From the NCBI GenBank assembly GCA_009497875.2, contig CP032508.2, forward strand, positions 2,108,001-2,172,000: a stretch of 64,000 bases of DNA, in the 5' to 3' direction. This DNA comes from a gamma proteobacterium SS-5. Lineage in GTDB: Bacteria > Pseudomonadota > Gammaproteobacteria > Chromatiales > Chromatiaceae. The translations under genes and the position numbers were made by a program. This document shows, piece by piece, positions 26,572-38,500 of this stretch. Below the pieces are notes generated by a model. It was not told the origin of the DNA. It ran no database searches and saw only the letters and a program-made list of their open reading frames with translations. Position 1 is the first letter of the stretch, and each line of letters begins with the position of its first letter.

Positions 26572-29500
26572 ATGACGGCTAAGACAAGGGATCTACCCGA
26601 CAGCAACGCGATCTCTGGCGTCGCATATCGGCTTGGCTTGCCCCATTTGCTGCTGGGCCGTCTGGCCGATGACTGGCTGCTGAAGGAGGCCGGTCATCTG
26701 CATTGGCAGGCGCTCTGCGCCGATCTGGCCACCCCTTCCCATGAGCTGAAAAACCAGCAAGGGCAGCGGCTGTTGTCCAGTTTTCTGCGTGTGCGCTATG
26801 AAAGCAGCGCGGGGCTGGATGGCTTTGGTGAAAACGATCTGCTGCAGGTGGCCGGGGCGCTGTCACGCTTTGGCGGTAACCGTTATCTGAGCGAGCTGAG
26901 ATTCAGCTCGGCCGGGCAGGACATTCGCCTCAGCCAGATGACCTCCTTTGTCACGCGCGGGGCCAATAACCGGCAGATGGAGCCCTCGCAGCCGGCCGAC
27001 ATGGCCGCCTCCCAGGTCCGGCCACATGAGTCCATGCCCTTGTTTGGCGAGGAGTTTCACCAGCTGCGTACACGGCTGGAGGGCGGTTGCGCCGAGGCGG
27101 CCGGGTTCAGTATCCGCCTCAATGGCATCGACTCTGAGTTCAGCGACCAGGTCCTGTTTGAAACCCCCTACGAGATTATTCCGCACAGCGACCTCAATGC
27201 CCTGGGACTGCTCTATTTCGCCTCCTATGCGCGTATTCAGGATATCTGCGAGGGGCGTTACATCCGCAGCCAGGCCGGGCGCCTGCCGGGGGAGGGGGCT
27301 TGGCTGAGTGGCGCGGTGCCCCTGGCGCGGGATATTTTCTATCTGCGTAACTGTGATCCCGAGGACCGCATCCTCTACCGGCTCAACCGCTTTTCCATCG
27401 ATGAGCATTCCCCGGATGATCCGCAGCGGATTGTGCTGCAGAGCACCCTGTACCGGCAGAGCGATGGCCAGCCCATTGCGGTCATTTTCAGCCTCAAGCA
27501 ATGGCGTGCCAACCAGCAGGACAGCCAGCAGGTCATCCAGGCGGCCCTGCCGCCAGATGAGCGGCCAAAGGGGCAGCAGGGGCCGACTGCCTGCAAACTA
27601 TCCGAGGCCGAATTGAGCGATCTGCTGGCGCAGGAGTTGGCGCGCCTCCTTGCTTGCAGCGCCGAGGACATCGACCGGGATGCCCCCTGGAGTGATTACG
27701 CCCTGGATTCGGTGCACCTGATGGAGCTGAGCGCGGCGCTGGCAGACAGGGCCGACATCCGCCTGGCCCCGACCGATTTGCTGGCGGTGGCCAGCACCCG
27801 GTGCCTGGCGCAGGAGGTGCTGGCGGGACAGACCGCCGAGACCGGCCCCGTCTTGTCAACGGAGGCCGGGACCATCAAGGCCAGCGAAAACCATGCCCAG
27901 GGTTCCAGTCACCTGGGTCCCCTGGTCAATCCCCGTGATGTGGCGGTGATCGGCCTGGCTGCCCGCTTGCCGGGGGCGGCGGATGTGCGTCAGTTCTGGC
28001 AGCAGCTGACCCAGGGGGTCGATCCCATCAGCGAGATCCCGCCCCAGCGCTGGGACTGGCGACCCTACTACGCAACCACGGGCGAGAAGGGCAAGACGCC
28101 GTCCAAGTGGGGCGGCTTCATCGCGGGGGTGGGGCGCTTTGACGCCGCCCATTTCAAGATCAGCGCGCGCGAGGCCCGGCTCATGGACCCGCAGCAGCGC
28201 CTGCTGCTGGAGGAGATCACCCGGCTGCTGGAGACAGCGGGATACGCCGCCTCACAGCTGGTGGGCAGCGATACCGGGGTCTATATCGGCGTATCCAACA
28301 GGGAGTACGACGACCTGCTGGCGGAGCATCAGGTGCCGGAGGCCTACAGCTCCACCGGCACGGCGCTGTCCATCATCCCCAATCGGGTGTCCTATCTGTT
28401 CGACTGGCACGGCCCCAGCGAGGCCATAGATACCGCCTGCTCCAGCTCCCTGGTGGCGGTGCATCGGGCGGTGCAAGCGATTCAGCAGGGCGAGTGCGCT
28501 CTGGCGGTGGCCGGCGGGGTCAACCTGTGCCTGACCCCCAAGCTGTTTCTGAGCTACGGCCATGCCGGTATGCTCAGCCCCAGCGGGCGCTGCCGCACCT
28601 TTGATAAGGCGGCCGATGGCTATGTGCGCGGCGAGGGGCTGGGCGTGATACTGCTCAAACCCCTGCAGCAGGCCCTGCGCGATGGTGACCCGATCCAGGC
28701 GGTGATCAAGGCCAGCGGCACCCGGCACGGCGGGCGCACCAACTCCCTGACGGTGCCCAATGTGCGCGAAGAGGCCAGCCTGATCCGCGATACCTGGCGC
28801 GCCTCCGGGCTGGACCCGCGCAGCATCGGCTATCTGGAGCTGCACGGCACCGGCACCCCCCTGGGCGATCCGGCCGAGGTCAACGCCATCAAGCTGGCCT
28901 TTGCCGAGCTGGATGAGGAGGTTGAGGAGCAGACCCGCGCCGCCGTGCCTGAGCCCCGCTGCTATCTCGGCTCGGTGAAGACCCATATCGGTCATCTGGA
29001 ATCCGCCGCCGGCATTGCCGGGCTGATCGGCCTGATCCTGTCCCTGCGGCATAGATACCTGCCGGGCGTGCTGCACTTTAAACAGACCAACCCCCTGATC
29101 CAGCTGGAAGACACGCCCTTTGCCATCGCCAGTCAGGGGATGCACTGGTCGCCCTTGCTGGATGCCACAGGCCAGCCCTTGCCGCGCCGCGCCGGGGTCA
29201 GCTCCTTTGGCTTTGGCGGCAGCTATGCCCATGTCGTGCTGGAGGAGTTCCCGGCCCCGAACCCGGCTACCCAGGACCAGGCCCAGGCCGAAGCCCAAGC
29301 CGAAGCGGACGGCCCCGGTCTGTTTGTCTTCTCCTCTTACTCGGAGCCGTGCCTGCGCCAGGATCTGCGCCAGCTGGTCGATTTCATCGATGAGCAGCCC
29401 GGCCCCATCTCCCTGACATCGCTGTGCTACAGCCTGCAACTGGGCCGCGACCCGCGCCCGCAGCGCCTGGCCCTGCGGGTCGGCAGCCTGGCGCAGCTGC

Positions 29501-32500
29501 GCTCGGCGCTGGAGGAATTTCTCAGCACTGGCCAGCCCCCTGAGGGGATGTTGCAGGGCCTGGTCACAGGGCCCAGGGCGGTCGAGGCAGGCCCGGATGA
29601 GCGGGATTGGACAGCCCCCGATTACTGCGAAACAACAGGGGGGGTTGCCTCTCATCCTGGGAGCTCCGAGCGCTGGCTCGGAGGTGCACTGGGGCAGGCG
29701 TCGCCCTGTCTAACGGCACCCCCGGATTCCGCCCTTCGACAGGCCCTTCGGCAGGCTCAGGACACCGCTCAGGGCATCGCTTCGCTGCATCCGGGCTACG
29801 GGGCTGCCGAGTCCCGAGTCCCGAACCCTGAGTCCCGCAGCGGCCCAGAGCGGTTTCATGTTCCGGGTTGGCACTGTCCACCCCATGATCCTTGGACCGA
29901 GATTGCCAGACGCTGGCTGCAAGGCGAGAGCATCGATTGGCGTCGGCTCTACCCCAAACCACCGCCGCGCCTGGCCCTGCCGCCGCGTTGCTTGCAGTCC
30001 GAGGAATATTGGTTCAAGCCCTTTGGCAGTGCGGCCACGGGGCTCGGCGCCCCGCTGCAGGCCATCCAGCGACAGCTGGAGCTTGATCTGCAACAGGCGC
30101 AGGCCTATGAGGCCGAATTTGCCCGCCTCTGCGCCCTGGCCAGCCTGGGCCTGTTGCGCCGGGCGGGTTGTTTCCGGCGAGCGGGGCAGGCCCATGGGCT
30201 TGCGCAGCTGCGCCAGCGCCTGGGGCTGATCGACAAATATGAACGCCTGCTGCTGGCGCTGCTGCATACCCTGGTAGAGGCCGGCCTGCTGCAGCAGTTG
30301 GCTACGCCTGAGCCGGTATTCAGGCTCAGCGCCAAGGGCAAGGGCAGGGGCCGGGATAGCGAACCGGGCCGACTGGGGCGTTTAAAACAGGCCTTGATCC
30401 AGGCCCATCCCCGCGCCCAGGTGGAGGTGGAGCTGTTCTGGACCTGTCTTGCGCGTCTGCCGGAGGTGCTGCGCGGCCAGGTGCCCGCCACCGAGGTGTT
30501 GTTTCCCGATATGTCCATGGCCCTGTTGCAGAGTATCTACGACCAGGCCCCCTTTGCCCGCAGCTACAACGACTGGCTGGGGCTACTGGTGGCCGAGCAG
30601 GTTCAGGCCCGGCTCGGCCAGATCGATGGCCCCATCCGCATCCTGGAGATAGGTGCAGGCACCGGTGCCAGCACGGCAGTGATTCTGCCCCGGCTCAGGC
30701 CCTATGCCGAGCGGCTGGAGTATTTCTATACCGATGTCTCGCCGGCCTTTCTCAAATACGGTGCTGGCCAGTTCCGCGCCGACCATCCCTTTGTGCGCTA
30801 TCAGATCCTGGACCTGGAGCGGGATTTTGCTGACCAGGGCTATGGGGCAGGGGGCTTTGATCTGATCCTGGGCACCAATGTGATCCATGCCGTGCGCCGC
30901 ATCGATCAGTGCGTGGGTCGTCTGCGCCGCCTGCTCAGACAGGGTGGCTGCGTGCTGTTCAACGAACTGACCCAGACCCGGCCATTCCACCACCTGAGCT
31001 TTGCCCTGCTGGACGGCTGGTGGCTGTTTGAGGATCAGGGCTACCGCCAGCCGGACTCGCCCCTGCTCAGCCCCGAGGCCTGGCAGCGGCTGCTGCGGGA
31101 GGCGGGCTTTAACGCCATCCAGGTCAAGGGCCCGGCCGGGGCCTTTCAGCACCTGCTGCTGGGGGAGAACCCAGAGGCCGTTGCTGAACAGCTAGTCTTG
31201 CCCAAGGGACATGGAGCGGGCAGCGCCACCCCGGAACAGGAAACATCTCTTGGCGGCTGCGGGACTCGGGACTCGGTACTCGGCAAGGCCCCTGGCCCGG
31301 ATGCAGCACAGCGATGCCCTGAGCGGTGTCCTGAGCCTGCCGAAGGGCCTGTCGAAGGGCGGAATCCGGGGTTGCCAGGGGAGATGCACAGCGACCCGCA
31401 GCAGCCAGGCGGACACGCCGCCGCTGATTTGGCCGCCCAACTGGAGCAGATCCTGTTGCAGGTACTGGAGCTGGAGCCGGGCAGCCTGAACCCGGAGCTG
31501 GCCTTTTCCGAATACGGCATAGACTCCATCCTGGCCATGGACCTGATCAAGCGCATCAATCAGGCCCTGGGCATAGGGCTGAACAGCACGGATGTCTTTG
31601 ACTACCCGACGCTGCCGCGCCTGGCGCGTTATATCCAGGAGCGCTTCGACCCTGTAGTTACTGTGAAGGATTCGTCGCAATTTTCGAGTCCCGAGACCCG
31701 AATCCCGAGTCCCGCAGCGGCCTCGCCGCCAACTCAGGCACCAGCTCAGGCACCAGCTCAGGCAGCCCAGCCGGGCGACATCGCCATCATCGGCATGTCC
31801 GGCCGCTTTGCCGATGCCGATGACCTGGAGCAGTTCTGGCAGAACCTGTGCAACCGCGTCTGCAGCATCCGCGAGGTGCCGCCGGAGCGCTGGGATCACG
31901 CCCAGGTGTTTTCCCCTGGCGCGGTCAAGCCGGGCAAGGCCTATGCCCGCTGGGGCGGCTTTCTCTCCGGCGTTGACCGCTTCGACTCCGCCTTTTTCAA
32001 CCTCTCCGGCCTGGAAGCGGCCTACATGGACCCCCAGCAGCGCCTGTTTCTGATGCAGGCCTGGCGCTGCCTGGAGGATGCCGGTTACGCCCCCGCCGCC
32101 CTGGAGGGCCAGCGCTGCGGTACCTACGTGGCCTCAGGGGACTCGGGTTATCTGGAGCTGATGGAGTCCCTGGGCCTGCCCAAGGTCGCCCTGTCCTATA
32201 CCGGCAACGACCGCTCCATCCTGGCGGCGCGCATCGCCTACCTGCTCAACCTGCGCGGCCCGGCCATAGCGGTGGATACCGCCTGCTCCTCCTCCCTGGT
32301 GGCGGTCCACCTGGCGCGTCAGGCGATTCTGGCCGGTGAATGCGACATGGCCCTGGCCGGCGGCGTGTTTCTCACCCTCAGCCCCGGCTTTTTCGTGCAC
32401 ACCTCCAATACCCAGATGCTGGCCCCGGATGGCCGCTGCAAGGCCTTTGACGAACGCGCCGACGGCTTCGTGCCGGGGGAGGGCGCGGGCCTGGTGCTGC

Positions 32501-35500
32501 TCAAGGCCCTGGACAAGGCCCTGCAAGATGGCGACCCCATCCATGCCGTGATCAAGGGCTCAGGGGTGAATCAGGACGGCAAGACCAATGGCATCACTGC
32601 CCCCAGCGGCCTGGCGCAGACCGAGCTGGTGCGCTCGGTGCAGGCACAGGCCGGCGTCTCGGCGGACTCGATTCAGTTCATCGAGTGTCACGGCACCGGC
32701 ACCCAGCTGGGCGACTATATCGAGGTCAATGCCCTGATCAACGCCTTTGCCCAGGACGGCGCGCGTAAAGAGCCTTGCTATCTGGGATCGGTGAAGCCCA
32801 ACATAGGCCACACCGCCCTGGCGGCGGGGGTGACCGGGCTGATCAAGCTGGTCCTGGCCCTCAAGCACCGGCAGATACCGCCCAACATCCACTTCGAGCA
32901 GCCCAACCGGCGTATTGACTTTGCGGGCTCGCCCTTTCGCGTCAGCACCCAGCTGCGTCCCTGGCTGCGACCCGCCCAGGGGCGCAGGCGCGCCGCCATC
33001 AGCTCGTTCGGCTTCAGCGGCACCAACTGTCACCTGGTGCTGGAGGAGGCGGTGCCGCCGCCGACACGGGCCGAGGGGGATGCCGCTGCCCAGCTGTTTG
33101 TGCTCTCCGCCCGTGACCGGCAGCGGCTGCTGGCCTATATCCGCCAGTACATCGCCTTCCTGCAAGGGCCGCAGGCCGAGGGGCTGGCGCTGCGCGATCT
33201 GTGTCATACGCTGCAGCTTGGCCGTATCGCGCAAAAACAGCGTTTTGCCTGCCTGGTGGTGGATAAGCAAGCGCTGCTGCAGACACTGCGCAGCGCCCTG
33301 CAGCTTGACCTGCAACCGCCAGAACAGGGGCCGCGCTGGCATTGCGCCAAGGCCACAAAGCAGGCCCAGCCTAATGCTCAGGGAGCGGGCAGCGATACCC
33401 CGGAACATGAAACATCTTCCTCGCTACCTGGGGACTCGGCAGCCCCTGTAGCCCGGATGAAGTGCAACGGAATCCGGGGTGGCCACGCGCCACCGGAGAA
33501 GCCTGCCGCGCTGAACGACCTGGAGCACCTGACCGCCCACTGGTGCGCCGGTGGCGAGGTGGACTGGATGGCCCTGGCCGCGCCCGAGGCCCGGCGCGTA
33601 CACCTGCCCAGCTATCCCTTTGCCGAGGAACGCCATTGGCTGCACGTCGAGCAGGCGCTTGCGCCGGGGATGGGGCAGGCCAGCGCCCATGCCCATCACG
33701 GTGCCAACATAACCGTCGCCCTGGAGCTGAGCCAGGATGCCTCTTATCTGGATGAACACAGACTCAGGGGCCTGGCCACGCTGCCGGCGGCGGCCTCCAT
33801 CGGCCTGCTGCTGCGGGCGGCCGGGATTGCCGGTTATCGGGATGTTCAGCTGATCGAAGAGATCCACTGGCGGCGGCTGATCCAGCTGCGCCAGGCCCGC
33901 GAGACCCTGCTGTGCCGCTTCCATCTTGCCCCCTCGACCGCTCCTGGGATGGGGCTGGGGGAAGGGCGGCGAGTGCTCCCAGCAACGCCGACACTGCCGC
34001 CATCCCTGGCGGTCGCTGTCGAGCCAGGGGCTGCTGCCAAGTCCGAGGGTAATCGGCTGGGTTTCGAGATCAGCATGGCCGATGCCCCGGATCAGATCGC
34101 CATCAGCGGCCTGCTCAGTCTCGCGGCCCAGCCTGGCTCGGCGCAGGTGGAGGACCTCGCCGACCTGCAGCGCCTGTGCCCCGAGACGGCATCGGTAGAG
34201 GATTATTATCAGACCCTGGCCGACAACGGTCTGGCGTTTGGACCCAGCTTCCTGCGCCTGCAGCGGGTGATGACCGGGCCGGGTCTGGCCCTGGCACGGC
34301 TCAGCCCGGCGCTGAATCAGGTGCTGAGCCCCTCTGAGTTTGTGATTCACCCCAATCTGCTGGATGCGGCCTTTCAGACCCTCGACTGCCTGCGCCAATG
34401 CGCGGAGGTCCCGGATGGATTGGCTCGCCCGGATGCAGCGCCGCGCTTGAAGATCCCGCTGTTCGCCAAGGGCGTGCATATTTTCAGACAGCCCGAGGCG
34501 GCTGAGGCAGGGCCCGATGCTGGCCAGGCCGGCCAGGACCATTACAGCGTGGCCGCCCGGCTGCTGCATTGCGATGCACAGAGCTGCAGCGGCCAGCTCA
34601 GCCTGCTGGATGCCCAGCAGCGCCTGTTGCTGCATATCGAACAGCTACAGTTGCGCAGCCCGGCGGCGTTCAGACTGGATGCGGCCAGCCCGGACGTGGT
34701 CAGCCCAGACCTGACCGCACTGGAAGTCGGCCCCTCCTTCTGGGTCGATGACTGGCGGCCCCAGCCCTTGCCCCAGCCCTCGATCCAGCCGCCAGCCCCG
34801 TTACCAGACCCGTTACCAGCCCCGCTGCTGGTGATCGGCGACGATGGCTGGCTGCGCGGGCCGCTGTCGGCCGTGCCCGACTCCCTGGCCGCTATGCGCT
34901 TTGTGCGGCCCGCTGATCTGGCAGATGCCTTGGCTGTAGCAAGCGACTCCACTCCCTTGTACCTGATCCTGCAAGGCCGCCCGACCACTGAGCTGAGTGC
35001 GGCGGCGGCGCAGGCCAGCTATGCCGAGCTGTTGCAGCTGGCGCGTGGCCTGGCTCAGGCCCAGCCGCCGGGGCGGCCGATCCGGCTGCTGTATCTGCAG
35101 CCCTTGGCCGCGGAGGCCTCTGCTGACCCTGGTGCCGATTCTGCCTCGGGCGCTAAACCAGGCCCTGGCCTGGCCAGCGCCATCCATGCCGCCCTGCGCA
35201 GCCTGCAGCTGGAGCTGCCCCAGCTGGATGCCAAGCTGCTGGAGATCCCGCTCGCTGGCATCCAGGGCGCGCCGCTATTGGCGTTGATTGCCAGGGAATT
35301 GCAGGCCAGCGCGGACGGCGACTGGCTGGCCTACCCCGACCTGGAGCAACGCCAGCGCCACTATTGGCGCGCCTGGCGGCCGCAGACGGATGTATCCAAC
35401 CTGATGCTGGATCGGCAAGACTGCCTGCTGATCACCGGCGGTGCCGGCCAGATCGCCCGCCACTGCGCCGCCTACTTCGCCCAGCGTTTTGCCTGCCGTA

Positions 35501-38500
35501 TTGCCCTGCTTGGCCGCTCCGCGCCTACGCCTGATCTGCGCGGCTTGATGCAAGACCTTGAGGCCCAGGGCAGCCAGGTGAGCTATTTCCAGGCCGATCT
35601 GGCGGATAGGGCGCAGCTGCAAGGGCAGATCAGCGCCATCATCGAGGCCCTTGGCCCCATCAGGGGCATCATCCACTGTGCCGGGACGGTGCGCGACGCC
35701 GCCGCCAGCCAGAAGACCGATGCGCAATGGCAGGCGGTGTTCGCCGCCAAGGTGGCCGGCAGCCAGCATCTGGATCAGCTGACCTTGGACCAGCCCCTGC
35801 GCTTCTTCCTGTGCTGCTCCTCCATGGCCTCGGTGCTCGGCAATCTTGGCCAGAGCGATTACGCCTTTGCCAATGGCTATCTGGATGCCTGGATTGGCCA
35901 GCGTGAGCAGCGGGTGGCCCGTGGCGAGGCCAGCGGCATCAGCCGCTCCCTGTGCTGGCCCCTCTGGGCCGAGGGCGGTATGCAGGTGCCCCCGGCCAAT
36001 CTGCAGCGCATGCAGAAATCCCTGGGCCTGCACGCCATGCCGACGCAGATCGGCCTGGACGCCCTGCTCCAGGCCTGCCAGGCCCCCGTTGCCCGCCTCT
36101 GGCTGCACTACGGCCAGCTGGAGCCGCTGCTGCGACAGCACGCCGACCTATTCGATGCAGGGGTTGGCGAGGGCCTTGGGGACTGGGCAGATTCCGTAGC
36201 CCGGATGCAGCGAAGCGGAATCCGGGGTGACTCTGCCCTGCACAGGAATGCGCACCTGTCCCCTGAGGCAGGATGCCGGGAGGGACCGAACCCAGAAGGC
36301 ACCCTGCCGCACAGGCTGCTACAGCGGCTGATTAGCATAATCTCGGAGCTGCTGCGCATCGACGCCAGCCATATAGATGCAGATACGGATTTCAGCGAAT
36401 TTGGCTTTGACTCCATCCTCTTTGCCCAGTTTGCCGAGCGGCTCAATCAGGTCCTTGGAATCGATCTCACCCCGGCCAATCTGTTTGAATACAACAGCCT
36501 GGAACAGCTGGCCGAGTATCTGCTGGGCGGCTTTGCCGATACCATCGCGCGGGCATTGCAGGCCGAGGCGCGGCCCGATCCGGCTATAACCGCTCAGACC
36601 AGCGCCCCCCCTCACACCCTGGGGTTGGGGGGAGGGCCTGGCCTTCGCCTGCTGGCAGGATATGACCCGGTGGCCGCGCAGGCGGCAACGGCCCGGGCCG
36701 AGCCCATCGCCATCATCGGCATGGCCTTTCGCTTCCCCGGCGCTGAGGATGCCCAGGGCTTCTGGCAGGGCCTGTGGGATGGACGCTGCTGGATTGGCGA
36801 GGTGCCCAGGGAGCGTTGGGACTGGCGCGAATACGCCGCCGAGGCTGGCGGCAGCGCGCTGCAATGGGGCGGTTTTATCCAGGATATGGATGCCTTCGAC
36901 GCGGCCTTTTTCGGCATCTCCGAGCACGAGGCGCGGCTGATGGACCCGCAGCAGCGGCTGTTTCTGGAGCTGAGCTGGGCCGCGCTGGAAGACGCCGCCA
37001 TTCGCCCCAGTAGCCTCTGGGGCAGCAACACGGCGGTGTTTGTCGGTGCCGCCGCCAGCGACTATCAGGAACTGCTGCAACGCCAGCAGGGTCCGCTGGA
37101 TGCCCATATCGCCACCGGCCAGGCCCATTCCATCCTGGCCAACCGCATCTCCCACTTCCTCAATCTGCACGGCCCCAGTATGCCGGTAAACACCGCCTGC
37201 TCCAGCGCCCTGGTGGCAGTGCATCGCGCCTGTAGCGCCATCCGCAATGGCGAGGCCGATCTGGCCCTGGCCGGCGGGGTGAATTGCCTGCTCAGCCCCA
37301 CGCCCTACCTGTATTACAGCAAGGCGGGCATGTTGGCCAAGGACGGCAAGTGCAAGAGCTTCGATGCCGCCGCCGATGGCTATGTGCGTGCCGAGGGCGG
37401 CGGTGCCCTGGTGCTCAAGCCCCTGTCCCGCGCCCTGGCCGATGGCGACCCTATCCAGGGCCTGCTGCTGGGCAGCGCGGAAAACCACGGCGGGCGGGTC
37501 AGCTCCCTGACCGCGCCCAATCCCCAGGCCCAGGCCCAGGTCATCCGCCAGGCCCTCAAACAGGCCGGCATTGGCCCGGACAGCATCGGCTACATCGAGG
37601 CCCACGGCACCGGCACCGCCCTGGGCGATCCGATCGAGATCAATGGCCTGAAGCTGGCCTTTGCCGACGGGGTACCGCCAGGTCCGGCCCATTGCGGCAT
37701 AGGCTCGGTGAAGACCAACATCGGCCACCTGGAGACCGCCGCCGGCATCGCCGGGCTGATCAAGGTGCTGCTGTGTCTGAAGGCGCGCAAACTGCCGGGC
37801 AATGTGCATCTGCAAACCCCCAATCCCCAGCTGCGCCTGGACAACTCGCCCTTTTATCTGGTGCGCCAGCGCAGCGACTGGCCGCAACGGCCCGACCAAC
37901 CCCTGCGCGCCGGGGTCAGCTCCTTCGGCTTCGGCGGCTCCAATGCCCATGTCATCCTGCAGCAGGCCCCGACCGCCGATGCCGCGCCGCTGGATGCTGT
38001 CCTTTCTACAGACCTTACTAAACAGGCACCGCTGCTGATCCTGCTCTCGGCCAAGGAACCGCAGCGGCTGGCGGATTACGCCCGGCGTCTGCTGCGCTTC
38101 CTGCAGGGGGATGCGGCCATCGATCTGAGGGATCTGGCCTATACCCTGCAAACCGGGCGCGAGGCGATGGAACATCGCCTGGCCCTGGTCAGCCACAGCC
38201 GGGCAGAACTGCTCGACCAGCTGCAGGCGATTGCCGATGGCGTGGAGGGCGCCGGTTCGATCCGGGGCCAGTGCGCGGCCAAGGCCGCCAAAGGGCCAGC
38301 AGTGGAGCCAGCAGTGGAGCCAGCAGTGGAGCCAGCAGTGGAGCAGGCGGTGGAGCCAGGGTTGGAGCTGGCCTCCGCTGGCCTGAGACAGATCGGCCAG
38401 CGCTGGTGTCAGGGCGTGGATTTCGATTGGGTCTTGCTCTATCCCGGCCCGCCGCCCAAGCGCATCTCCGCCCCCAGCTACCCCTTTGCCCGGCGGCGCT

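Larger units (their letters stand above)
27934..31647 (+). other. Module 1: KS-cMT-ACP
   Basis: KS1 has Cys623 (DTACSSS), His758 (ELHGTGT) and His808 (KTHIGHL). A C-methyltransferase follows with the SAM motif LEIGAGTGAS near residue 1357 and LLDGWWLFED. The ACP has Ser1652 (YGIDSILAM). This should give an alpha-methylated beta-keto unit. The KS-MT linker holds a ~270-bp translated repeat (29619-29890) and the MT-ACP linker another (31196-31400). Confidence 0.85.
31777..36536 (+). other. Module 2: KS-DH-KR-ACP
   Basis: KS2 has Cys1905 (DTACSSS), ECHGTGT and KPNIGHT. DH shows the HxxxGxxxxP motif (His2396) and Asp2598 in HPNLLDAAF. KR has ITGGAGQIA (residue 2954) and Tyr3097 in YAFANGYLD; TVRD replaces the LDD motif, so stereochemistry is unclear. 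ACP has Ser3281 (GFDSILF). Expected result is an alpha,beta-unsaturated thioester, possibly reduced by the trans PfaD domain. Linkers hold repeats at 33356-33500 and 36180-36300. Confidence 0.83.

Noticed and set aside
29619-29890. Hidden DH or docking domain after KS1
   Set aside because: The translated segment has no HxxxGxxxxP or other motif and matches intergenic repeat DNA, so it is an inserted repeat.
38296-38343. CRISPR-like array
   Set aside because: It is a 12-bp in-frame tandem repeat without spacers. No CRISPR repeats or cas genes were seen anywhere in the window.
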